The translations under genes were made by a program, and so were the position numbers. Below are positions 14,483 through 20,776 of a DNA stretch of 20,776 bases, one piece after another (the stretch's first letter is position 1; the number at the start of each line of letters is the position of its first letter). The notes under the pieces were generated by a model, which was given only the letters and a program-made list of their open reading frames with translations, did no database searches and was not told where the DNA came from. Location of the stretch: positions 1-20,776 of IMG/VR virus record IMGVR_UViG_3300037189_015197. The stretch is one strand, 5' to 3'. Origin of the DNA: a virus.

Positions 14483-16842
14483 CTTTTAAATTTAACAGCC
14501 GCATAGTAGGTCGTCGCAGATACGGTAGCACGACCTCTTTTAGCCTTGCTTCGATAGGCGTGCCAGTCGATGTCCCTTGGACAAATACTGGTGCTGGCGG
14601 TACGTTTAGATTTTACGGTGGAACTAACTCATACGTTAGAGTCGCTAACAACGGCCAATTTAATCTAGGTTCTGGCGATTTTACTATTGAGTGGTGGCAG
14701 TTTGAAACTGACGTTAATGGTGCTCCTAGACCTTGGGCGTTTGGCCCTTGGCCATTAACAGAACTTGGTGTTTCATTTGAAGGCGGAAGTTTCCTTCTTT
14801 GGAGACAGGGCACAAATGCACCTATGGCTTTAAGCAAAGCAACGCTTAATAAGCGTAACCACTTTGCTATTGTTAAACACTCATCTGTAATTGCCGTATA
14901 TCAAAATGGCGTTAAGTTAAACGAAACAACTGATACCTATACTTATAATTTAACTTATGATTTAACAATTGGTTACGAAGGCGGTACTTACAACAGTCAA
15001 TGTTTTGGCGGAGATATAACTAACTTTAATATTGTAAATAGCGCAAAATACACAGCTAACTTTACTCCAACAGACACCGCTCTTGGCTATGACTCAAATA
15101 CAAGACTATTATTATCTGCGGAAACCCTTGCCACTTGGACTGCAACAAAGGGAAGTTACACGGGGAGCGTTAGCACAGGACCTAATACTGATTGGATAAA
15201 CGTAAGTCCATTCCTTTATCCAGCGCCTGTTCACCCTCTTCCAGTAGTAACGGGCGGAACCCTAAGCCACGATTCAACTTACTATTATCGTACGTTTACC
15301 GCTAGCGACAGTTTAGTTGTAACTAGCGCTGATTTAACAGCTGACATTCTTGTTGTTGCAGGTGGTGGTTCAGGCTCTTACTATGGCGGTGGCGGAGCCG
15401 GTGGAGTTCTTTACTATTCTTCTCAAACACTAACACCAGCTACTTACACTTGTGCTGTAGGTGCGGGGTCTTCCCTTAGATATTGGACAGGTAGTGGCGT
15501 AGGAAATAATTCACAGTTTGGCTCTTTAGCTCCTGCAATAGGCGGTGGAGCTGGTGGCTCGGTCTATGACCCAACTATGGATGGTGGCTCCGGTGGTGGA
15601 GGTAGTGAAGGTTATGGAACAAATGGCCACGGAATTCCTGGTCAAGGTCACGATGGTGGAAACCCTAGCTCCGGTGGTTCTGGTGGCGGAGGTGCAGGTG
15701 CAGCTGGTATCGGTAGCAGCGGATACCGTGCTGGTGGAAATGGTGGAGTTGGTACCGCAGATTATTCTGACTGGGGCTTAGCTACTAGTACTGGTCACCT
15801 TGTAAGTGGAACTTACTATTACGCAGGTGGTGGCGGCGGCGGTTCTGGAGAAGGACGTTATAAAGCTGCTGGTGGATACGGCGGTGGAGGTGCTGGCGGA
15901 GCTAGCGCTGCAGATAACGGCTTACCTGGTATGGCTAACACAGGTGGTGGCGGTGGAGCTGCTGGAACTCAATCTGGTTGCTGTAACTCCGTTCCTGATA
16001 CAGGCGGTTCTGGAATTATTATTGTTCGTTACTTAAAGACAGCAGTTGCTCCAGTTCCAACTCCAGTAGTAACAGGTGGAACTTTAACCTCTGACTCAAC
16101 TTACTATTACAGAACATTTACAGCTAGCGATACTTTAAATATTACAACCGCGCCATTAAATGTTGATTACCTTGTCCTTGCTGGTGGCGGTAGTGGTGGA
16201 TTAAGAATTGGTGGCGGTGGAGGAGCCGGAGGCTACAGAACAAGCCTTGGCGGTTCTCAATTATCTTTGTCACCTAGCGCTTATTCAGTAATTGTTGGCG
16301 CTGGCGGTTCTGCTGGAGGTAATGGAAACGATTCAACATTAGCAACCATTACATCTCTTGGCGGCGGTTATGGTGGCGATATTGATGGAGTAACAAACAA
16401 TGGTAATTCAGGAGGCTCTGGCGGTGGCGGAGAAGCTACTGGTGTAGCTGGTGCTGGAACACCTGGCCAAGGTAATGCTGGCGGAGACGGTGCTTATGAT
16501 GGCGCAGGTTGGATATTTGGCGGAGGCGGCGGAGGAGCTGGCACCGCAGGATATCCAGGTAACCACGGCTATTACGGCGGTGGCGGAGGAGCTGGTGGCG
16601 CTGGTGTTACTAGCGATATCTCAGGCACTTCTGTAACTTACGCTGGTGGTGGCGGAGGATGCTTTAACGCAGGATGGGGCTCTTACTCTGGTGCCGGAGG
16701 TGCTGGAGGCGGAGGCGCTGGCGGCGGAGTAAATGGAACTGCAAACCTAGGTGGCGGAGGCGGAGGTGCTACTAATGGTGGTGCTCCTGGTTCCGGTGGC
16801 TCTGGTGTTGTTGTAGTTCGCTACTTAAAATCAGATGTTTAA
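14479..16842 (+). CDS. Large adhesin: LamG domain plus two glycine-rich domains
   Basis: A 787-residue protein, the largest adhesin here. A short N-terminal segment (KFNSRIVGRRRYGSTTSFSL) is followed by a concanavalin/LamG-like domain (about 43-205). Its marks are FRFYGGTNSYVRVANNGQFN, FTIEWWQFETD, KRNHFAIVKHSSVIAVYQNG and NFNIVNSAKYTANF. Two glycine-rich domains follow: about 256-522, starting VVTGGTLSHDSTYYYRTFTA and ending GGSGIIIVRYLKT, and about 530-787, starting VVTGGTLTSDSTYYYRTF and ending GGSGVVVVRYLK. Both contain the ADILVVAGGG/VDYLVLAGGG opening used in the other adhesins. LamG-type domains bind sugars or proteins, so several receptor-binding surfaces may be combined here. The gene sits between head closure and neck genes, an unusual position for an adhesin. 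Confidence 0.82.
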   Translation: MTFKFNSRIVGRRRYGSTTSFSLASIGVPVDVPWTNTGAGGTFRFYGGTNSYVRVANNGQFNLGSGDFTIEWWQFETDVNGAPRPWAFGPWPLTELGVSFEGGSFLLWRQGTNAPMALSKATLNKRNHFAIVKHSSVIAVYQNGVKLNETTDTYTYNLTYDLTIGYEGGTYNSQCFGGDITNFNIVNSAKYTANFTPTDTALGYDSNTRLLLSAETLATWTATKGSYTGSVSTGPNTDWINVSPFLYPAPVHPLPVVTGGTLSHDSTYYYRTFTASDSLVVTSADLTADILVVAGGGSGSYYGGGGAGGVLYYSSQTLTPATYTCAVGAGSSLRYWTGSGVGNNSQFGSLAPAIGGGAGGSVYDPTMDGGSGGGGSEGYGTNGHGIPGQGHDGGNPSSGGSGGGGAGAAGIGSSGYRAGGNGGVGTADYSDWGLATSTGHLVSGTYYYAGGGGGGSGEGRYKAAGGYGGGGAGGASAADNGLPGMANTGGGGGAAGTQSGCCNSVPDTGGSGIIIVRYLKTAVAPVPTPVVTGGTLTSDSTYYYRTFTASDTLNITTAPLNVDYLVLAGGGSGGLRIGGGGGAGGYRTSLGGSQLSLSPSAYSVIVGAGGSAGGNGNDSTLATITSLGGGYGGDIDGVTNNGNSGGSGGGGEATGVAGAGTPGQGNAGGDGAYDGAGWIFGGGGGGAGTAGYPGNHGYYGGGGGAGGAGVTSDISGTSVTYAGGGGGCFNAGWGSYSGAGGAGGGGAGGGVNGTANLGGGGGGATNGGAPGSGGSGVVVVRYLKSDV

Positions 16843-16879
16843 TATAAACTAACAAGTACCTCATAGAAAAGGGAAAATG

Positions 16880-17047
16880 ATGGCAGCAAAAAAACCTAAG
16901 CTCGGTTCAGGCAAGCGCTTTGAACAAATCGAGGAAAAGGCAAAAAAGTCTGGCGCCAAGAATCCTGCTGCGGTTGCTGCCGCTGCTGGTATTAAAAAGT
17001 ATGGCGTTAAGAAAATGGAAAAAATGGCACAGAAGGGAAAGAAATAA
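16880..17047 (+). CDS. Small lysine-rich phage protein (55 aa)
   Basis: A 55-residue basic protein (16 lysines). Two ATG codons stand in a row at 16877 and 16880; the second has the better spacing to AAAAGGG at 16867-16873. The sequence has KPKLGSGKRFEQIEEKAKKS, then NPAAVAAAAGIKKYGVKKME. It matches a pattern of small phage proteins with 'LGSGxRF' near the start and 'ALAAaIGrKKYG' later, whose function is unknown to me. A long opposite-strand reading frame across this gene is a composition shadow. The stop overlaps the next ATG. Confidence 0.75.
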   Translation: MAAKKPKLGSGKRFEQIEEKAKKSGAKNPAAVAAAAGIKKYGVKKMEKMAQKGKK

Positions 17048-17238
17048 TGTGCGCAACATGCGGATGCCGTAGCAAGGCAAAAGATAAGAAGCAAGACGCT
17101 AAAGTAATGAAAGGCATGACTCCTTCTCAAAAGAGCAAGTTTAAGAAGGAAGATGTCAAGATGGATAAGAAGAAGCCTTCAGCTAAAGCAGATGCAAAGA
17201 TGGACAAGGCATTAGCTAAGAGGATTAAAAAGAAGTAA
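17047..17238 (+). CDS. Small lysine-rich protein with N-terminal CxxCxC motif
   Basis: A 63-residue protein that starts MCATCGC, a motif seen at the start of small proteins in actinophages. The rest is extremely rich in lysine (21 of 63), with KVMKGMTPSQKSKFKKED and a helical Ala/Lys tail. The three cysteines could bind a metal or form disulfides; the tail could bind DNA or RNA. No function is known to me. The start overlaps the preceding stop (TAATG), and a strong terminator follows. Confidence 0.75.
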   Translation: MCATCGCRSKAKDKKQDAKVMKGMTPSQKSKFKKEDVKMDKKKPSAKADAKMDKALAKRIKKK

Positions 17239-17243
17239 ACGTT

Positions 17244-17270
17244 AGGCCCCCGAAAGGGGGCCTTTTGCTT
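17244..17270 (+). terminator. Rho-independent terminator after the lysine-rich cluster
   Basis: Stem AGGCCCCC (17244-17251) with GGGGGCCT (17256-17263), GAAA loop, followed by TTTGCTTT. It begins 6 bases after the stop at 17238 and uses the same GAAA-closed GC-rich stem as the terminator after the capsid gene. Confidence 0.88.
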
Positions 17271-17274
17271 TATC

Positions 17275-17302
17275 CTTTAAGTAATCCCGTGCGGGATTAA
17301 AG
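17275..17302 (+). other. Inverted repeat just after the terminator, possible regulatory hairpin
   Basis: AATCCCG (17283-17289) and CGGGATT (17292-17298) form a GC-centred stem that can extend through CTTTAA (17275-17280) and TTAAAG (17297-17302) with a small bulge. It lies in the 109-base gap before the next small gene. A TTGACC at 17304-17309 lies next to it, but no -10 box at a normal distance is seen. A promoter or processing site is possible; none is proven. Confidence 0.45.
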
Positions 17303-17347
17303 CTTGACCCCTGCGAAGTACGTTGCCACTCCTAAAGGAGAATGCCT

Positions 17348-17494
17348 ATGTCTAAAATAGACAGAGCTTCAGATAGTGAATTTGCACAGGCTATTGCCGA
17401 TGCTATCCCTGAAGCCAAAGAGCATCATTTACTTGCAGCTCTGGGCGCGGCTTACGTAGCAGGAAAAGTAATCAAGCGTGTTACTAAAAAATAA
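17348..17494 (+). CDS. Small protein of unknown function (48 aa)
   Basis: A 48-residue protein, too short for most gene lists. An in-frame ATG stands at 17342, but AAAGGAG at 17334-17340 is properly spaced (7 bases) only for ATG 17348. The sequence is SKIDRASDSEFAQAIADAIP, then an Ala-rich helix (HHLLAALGAAYVAGKVIKRV) with a basic end. That helix could be amphipathic or membrane-associated. The gene overlaps the neck candidate by 17 bases. I do not recognise a family. Confidence 0.6.
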   Translation: MSKIDRASDSEFAQAIADAIPEAKEHHLLAALGAAYVAGKVIKRVTKK

Positions 17495-17813
17495 CCCTAA
17501 CCTTATTATTGAAGAAGAAGTCCATGAGTTGGCTTCTATCCTTGATGCTGAACTAAAGTCATACACCAAAAATGCTGGGTGGCCAGACCACATTGTTAAG
17601 TCATTACGTGTGGTTGCCGACACAAACAATAACATCTCGTACTCCTTCCCAGAAGAGCTTAGTGATGAGATTGATGACCTCGAGTACGGCGCAATGGGAA
17701 AAATGCCTAGCGCAGCTAAGCGTCCATTTGAAAATAGAGCTGGCAGTATTATTGCTAACTATATAGAAAGCAAAGCTTTCCCAAGACTGTTTGATGCGTT
17801 GGAGGTTATGTAA
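17478..17813 (+). CDS. Putative neck protein (HK97 gp10-like)
   Basis: A 111-residue protein. Start GTG at 17478 lies inside the preceding gene, with AGGAAAAG 9 bases upstream. Residues 1-65 are mixed helix and strand (EEEVHELASILDAELKSYTK, VKSLRVVADTNNNISYSF). The C-terminal part has DDLEYGAMGKMPSAAKRPFE, which matches the LEYGT..mP.rPF motif of HK97 gp10-like head-tail or tail completion proteins, followed by a helix. The position directly before a tail terminator and sheath fits. The stop overlaps the next ATG (TAATG), with GGAGG just upstream. Confidence 0.6.
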   Translation: MLLKNNPNLIIEEEVHELASILDAELKSYTKNAGWPDHIVKSLRVVADTNNNISYSFPEELSDEIDDLEYGAMGKMPSAAKRPFENRAGSIIANYIESKAFPRLFDALEVM

Positions 17814-18442
17814 TGGGTGACAAATTCATTCTTGCCGAAGATAAAGCCCTTAAAGCCTACCTTCAAGGAATCACAGTTACAGATGACAAGAACGCAGCTC
17901 GACTAGTCAAGGTGTGGTACGGGTACCCAGACGTTGAAGTCCGTGACCAGTCTTTCCCATTTATTACTATTGACTTGATTGACGTTGTTCCCGCAAACGA
18001 GCGCCAGACATCAGGTGTTCTGTATGACAGCGACTACATTGGGACTGTAGCTGTTGACGGTACAACCCTTTATTCTTACGACACACCAGTCGCATATGAC
18101 CTTGTGTACCAGGTCACTTCCTACAGCCGCCATCCTCGCCATGACCGCGAGTTAATGTTCCGGCTTCACCATAAGTTTCCATCAAAGTACGGGTCACTTG
18201 AAGTACCTAATGAACTAGGTACAGCTAGTGCTAGCCGCAGTATGTTTCTTGATGGATTCACAAAGCGAGACGCTGTTGAAGGGGAAACGGGCAACCGTCG
18301 TCTTCTTCGTAATGTGTACTCGGTTCGCGTAATCAGCCAGATGACACCTTTGGTAGCGGCTCAGGTCTCTGTCGCGGTTGAGGACGTATTACTAAATACC
18401 AACACTTCGTTTATTCCGCCTGAGTACTACCCGGTCCAATAA
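17813..18442 (+). CDS. Putative tail terminator / tail completion protein
   Basis: A 209-residue protein preceding the tail sheath gene. It begins GDKFILAEDKALKAYLQGIT, continues with VKVWYGYPDVEVRDQSFPFI, TIDLIDVVPANERQ, and PVAYDLVYQVTSYSRHPRHD followed by a short helix. The pattern of 'YP..e......PfItidL.Dv......' and 'YdLvYqv...s.hprhd..lm' is what I associate with tail terminators of contractile phages, which cap the tail tube and join it to the head. A C-terminal segment (LRNVYSVRVISQMT to PPEYYPVQ) is unassigned. It overlaps the neck candidate by one base. Confidence 0.6.
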   Translation: MGDKFILAEDKALKAYLQGITVTDDKNAARLVKVWYGYPDVEVRDQSFPFITIDLIDVVPANERQTSGVLYDSDYIGTVAVDGTTLYSYDTPVAYDLVYQVTSYSRHPRHDRELMFRLHHKFPSKYGSLEVPNELGTASASRSMFLDGFTKRDAVEGETGNRRLLRNVYSVRVISQMTPLVAAQVSVAVEDVLLNTNTSFIPPEYYPVQ

Positions 18443-18476
18443 TCGTTAATCCGTAAAAAAACTAAGGAGACAAAGC

Positions 18477-19994
18477 ATGGCATCTTTCTTACGACCAGGA
18501 GTTTACGTCCAAGAGACGCTAAACCCTATCGCACCTATTGCTGGCGCTAACTCAAACGCAATTGGTGCGTTTATTGGCGCTAACGACCGTGGTCCAACTA
18601 CACCTACTTACCTTACATCTTGGAGTCAATATGTAACAAAGTTTGGTGGATGGAACTCAGTTGCTTCTAATGACCTTCCACTTGCTGTTTATATGTTCTT
18701 TGCAAATGGTGGTAACGGAGCATATGTAGCTCGCGTCACAAGCTCTACTGCTGCATCAGCGGCTCGTACTCTTACTGACCGCGCAGTTTCACCTCTTTCT
18801 ACTCTCTCTGTAGCAGCCAACTCATCTGGCTCTTGGGGAACAAATATTTATGTAGCTATTACAGACTCAGCTACATCTGGCTTGTTTAACGTAGTTGTTT
18901 ACTACAAGGGCAATACAGCAGCTAACATTGTTGAGCGTTGGACAGACCTTTCAATGGACTCAGCTAACCAACGTTATGCTCCAACAGTAATTAACGCAGC
19001 TTCTAACTACATCTTGGTAGCAGACCTTCTATCAGCTTCATCTGGTAATACAAAGAACCCAGCAGTTATTTCTGCAACACAGCTTCTTGGTAGCAGCCTA
19101 GATGGAACAGCTGTAGGAAGCGCAGAAATCGTTGCTTCTCTTGGAGTAAACACTCCTTGGGATACAGTTAAGCAATCTTTGATTCTTAATATTCCAGGCT
19201 ACACAGATGACGTAACTATTAACGCAGCTATTGCTTATGCTGATGGCCGTGGGGATATCTTTGTAGTTGTTGATGGCGCTAACGACACTGTAGCTAATCA
19301 GCTAACACTTGCCGCAAGCTATACAGCTACTTCTGCAGCTGCTGTTTACTACCCACGCATCTCAATTGCTGACCCAACTCTAGGAGTAGGCGCAGCAACA
19401 GGAACAACAAAGCTTGTTGGGCCTGGTGGAGCTGTTGTAGGAGTTTACTCAGCAACAGATAAGTCTCGCGGAGTGTTTAAAGCACCTGCTGGTCTACAAG
19501 CAAAGGTTGCAGGCGCAGTCAGCGTAGCTTCTCTTACAAACACAGAGTTAGATTCTCTAAACAGCGCATCTGCTCCAGTAAACGCAATTAAGTTTGTACC
19601 TGGCGCAGGAATTGTTGTTATGGGAGCTCGCACCCTTAAGACAGGATACGTAGACCGTTACGTGCCAGTCCGCCGCACACTTATCTACTTGGAGAAGTCT
19701 CTAAAGGACCTCACCGAGTTTGCTGTCTTTGAGCCAAACGATGCACGTCTATGGCGCCGCATTGAATCTACAGTAAGCACCTTCTTGACTGGTTTCTGGT
19801 CACAAGGTGGATTAGCTGGTGGAACACCTGCTCAAGCATTCTTCGTTAAAGTTGATTCAGAAAATAATACTTCTGCAACAATTGACAACGGAGAAGTACA
19901 CATTGAAGTTGGCGTTGCTCTACAACGTCCAGCTGAATTCGTAGTCATTAAAATTGGTCAGTTTGACGGTGGAACCACCGTTACTGTGGCGTAA
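18477..19994 (+). CDS. Tail sheath protein (contractile tail)
   Basis: A 505-residue protein with the standard sheath arrangement. The N-terminus is RPGVYVQETLNPIAPIAGAN, followed by AIGAFIGANDRGPTTPTYLT and VYMFFANGGNGAYVARV. Residues 85-380 hold variable strands with VDGANDTVANQLTLAASYTA and an inner domain with SADPTLGVGAATGT-like loops. The C-terminal part is most conserved: YVPVRRTLIYLEKSLKDLTE, FEPNDARLWRRIESTVSTFL, QAFFVKVDSENNT and VGVALQRPAEFVVIKIGQ. AAGGAG precedes the start. The family folds around the tail tube and contracts during injection. This makes the phage myovirus-type. Confidence 0.95.
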   Translation: MASFLRPGVYVQETLNPIAPIAGANSNAIGAFIGANDRGPTTPTYLTSWSQYVTKFGGWNSVASNDLPLAVYMFFANGGNGAYVARVTSSTAASAARTLTDRAVSPLSTLSVAANSSGSWGTNIYVAITDSATSGLFNVVVYYKGNTAANIVERWTDLSMDSANQRYAPTVINAASNYILVADLLSASSGNTKNPAVISATQLLGSSLDGTAVGSAEIVASLGVNTPWDTVKQSLILNIPGYTDDVTINAAIAYADGRGDIFVVVDGANDTVANQLTLAASYTATSAAAVYYPRISIADPTLGVGAATGTTKLVGPGGAVVGVYSATDKSRGVFKAPAGLQAKVAGAVSVASLTNTELDSLNSASAPVNAIKFVPGAGIVVMGARTLKTGYVDRYVPVRRTLIYLEKSLKDLTEFAVFEPNDARLWRRIESTVSTFLTGFWSQGGLAGGTPAQAFFVKVDSENNTSATIDNGEVHIEVGVALQRPAEFVVIKIGQFDGGTTVTVA

Positions 19995-20009
19995 AGGAGA
20001 AAATAAATA

Positions 20010-20582
20010 ATGGCAACTTTCGAACCGATTGTCTATGGCTCAACGCTTGCGACAGACCCTTTACGTACGTTTAGGTTCCAAGCAGAGTTTACGCCTACAG
20101 AAGGGTCAACTCAATCCCTAGGGTTGGGTTGGAGGGGCGGCTTCACAAGCATTGATGGTCTTGGTATCAACACCCAGAACATCCAATACCGTGAAGGCGG
20201 CTTCAACACTACTGTCCACCAGATTCCTGGTATGACAACATTTGCACCAGTTACTTTTAGCCGTGGCGTAATCCAAGGACATGACACAGCAATTAACTGG
20301 ATGAAGGGATTGTTTTCAGCTCAATTGGGGACAGGTCTCCCTGTAGCATCTGCTACTGGTTTTCGCGTTAACATCGATATCTATGTTATGGACCACCCAA
20401 ATGCTGGTGCGGTTAATGACACAGCTAAGATGAAGTTCACAATCAAGAACGCTTGGATTACCAACCTCAACTTCACAAGCTTGGATGCTACTAACGGAGC
20501 AATCATGTTTGAGACAATGACTTTGGTACACGAAGGCCTTACAGCAGAGTATGTAACTAACCCTACTGGCGTACAAGCGTAA
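20010..20582 (+). CDS. Tail tube protein (T4 gp19-like)
   Basis: A 190-residue protein directly after the sheath gene. It begins ATFEPIVYGSTLATDPLRTF, then FRFQAEFT, SIDGLGINTQNIQYREGG, HQIPGMTTFAPVTFSRGVIQ, and DIYVMDHP, and ends with KMKFTIKNAWITNLNFTSLD and ETMTLVHEGL. The order 'F.V.i.......v.G......y.eGg.........pg......v.l.rG.......' and the late 'A.i..i.....da....i..e.i.l.hEGl' are those of the T4 gp19-type tube proteins. Hexamers stack to form the inner tube inside the sheath. Ribosome site AAAGGAG at 19994-20000. High confidence from motif and position. Confidence 0.92.
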   Translation: MATFEPIVYGSTLATDPLRTFRFQAEFTPTEGSTQSLGLGWRGGFTSIDGLGINTQNIQYREGGFNTTVHQIPGMTTFAPVTFSRGVIQGHDTAINWMKGLFSAQLGTGLPVASATGFRVNIDIYVMDHPNAGAVNDTAKMKFTIKNAWITNLNFTSLDATNGAIMFETMTLVHEGLTAEYVTNPTGVQA

Positions 20583-20604
20583 CAACTAACTAGGAGTAAA
20601 AATC

Positions 20605-20776
20605 GTGGCAGAAATTATTACAGATGCACAAATGGTAAATCAGCTTGCCCAAAAAGCAATGGAGGAGCCCGCACAAGCTGTGGCTACTAGGGCTCCTTCA
20701 GGCTCAGAAGTAAAACTACCTGGTGGGTTTCTTGAACCAAACGGAGAAGTAATTTATACCGCAGAGGTTCAAGAAC
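20605..20776 (+). CDS. Putative tail assembly chaperone (N-terminal part, 3' end outside window)
   Basis: The gene begins with GTG at 20605 after AGGAG at 20592-20596 and runs open to the window edge, giving 57 residues. After an Ala/Gln-rich helix (TDAQMVNQLAQKAMEEPAQA) comes KLPGGFLEPNGEVIYTAEVQ, which matches the 'LPGGy.d..G.v....elReltG.dEE' start of tail assembly proteins found next to tube genes. The position after the tube fits. A programmed frameshift, common in such genes, could lie downstream and is not visible. Confidence 0.6.
   Translation, partial: MAEIITDAQMVNQLAQKAMEEPAQAVATRAPSGSEVKLPGGFLEPNGEVIYTAEVQE

Noticed and set aside
5029-16842. Diversity-generating retroelement targeting the adhesins
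   Set aside because: No reverse transcriptase and no near-identical template repeat differing only at adenines were seen. The paralogues differ at all base types. A template outside the window cannot be excluded.
16861-17130. Opposite-strand 89-aa frame with hydrophobic residues
   Set aside because: It is the reverse of lysine-rich codons (AAA/AAG giving Phe and Leu) and covers two well-supported + strand small genes.
1-20776. tRNA genes or attachment sites
   Set aside because: No cloverleaf with TTCGANTC-type arm was recognised in the gaps, which are short; no integrase or direct repeat flanks are present.

Overview
The window is part of the virion-structure operon of a tailed double-stranded DNA phage (Caudoviricetes) with a contractile tail. 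All genes are on the + strand and tightly packed. The supporting evidence is the C-terminal part of an N4-gp56-like major capsid protein at the left edge, and a tail sheath protein, a T4 gp19-like tail tube protein and the start of a probable tail assembly chaperone at the right edge. Head-tail joining genes lie between them. No polymerase, lysis, integration or host gene is present, so the host cannot be read directly. Moderate GC, frequent GTG starts and small proteins of the MCATCGC and LGSGKRF types suggest an environmental phage, possibly of an actinobacterium. That is only an impression.

Layout. Positions 1-1261: capsid protein end, terminator, 119-aa small protein, terminator. 1262-2326: putative connector or adaptor protein with a fibre-anchoring-like C-terminal domain. 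2319-11155: a large accessory block of host-recognition genes. It contains an 899-aa collagen-like fibre with a C1q-like domain, a ~100-aa beta-rich protein, three proteins sharing a jelly-roll-like module (two of them with a glycine-rich adhesin domain), a coiled-coil protein, then a second set (mini collagen-like protein, second ~100-aa protein, two short glycine-rich adhesins) and a 63-aa protein. 11184-13424: a three-gene insert with a conserved unknown protein, a five-bladed beta-propeller glycosidase-like protein and a TPR-like protein. 13492-18442: head closure, neck and tail terminator candidates, interrupted by a 787-aa LamG plus double glycine-rich adhesin and several tiny lysine-rich proteins. 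18477-20776: sheath, tube and the start of the chaperone.

The sheath, tube, neck and capsid genes form the conserved frame. Into it are set at least three groups with the same logic: a small beta-rich protein followed directly by glycine-rich adhesins. These probably form the fibres and tips that recognise the host surface, and the modular, duplicated design suggests rapid exchange of receptor specificity. The propeller and TPR genes could modify or bind glycans. Rho-independent terminators follow the capsid gene, the 119-aa gene and the lysine-rich cluster, which would allow different expression levels. Stop-start joints (TAATG, TAAGGAG) recur and suggest translational coupling elsewhere.

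All intergenic gaps are under about 110 bases. The only notable contents are the terminators and two inverted repeats listed below. No tRNA, CRISPR array, insertion sequence or reverse transcriptase was seen.
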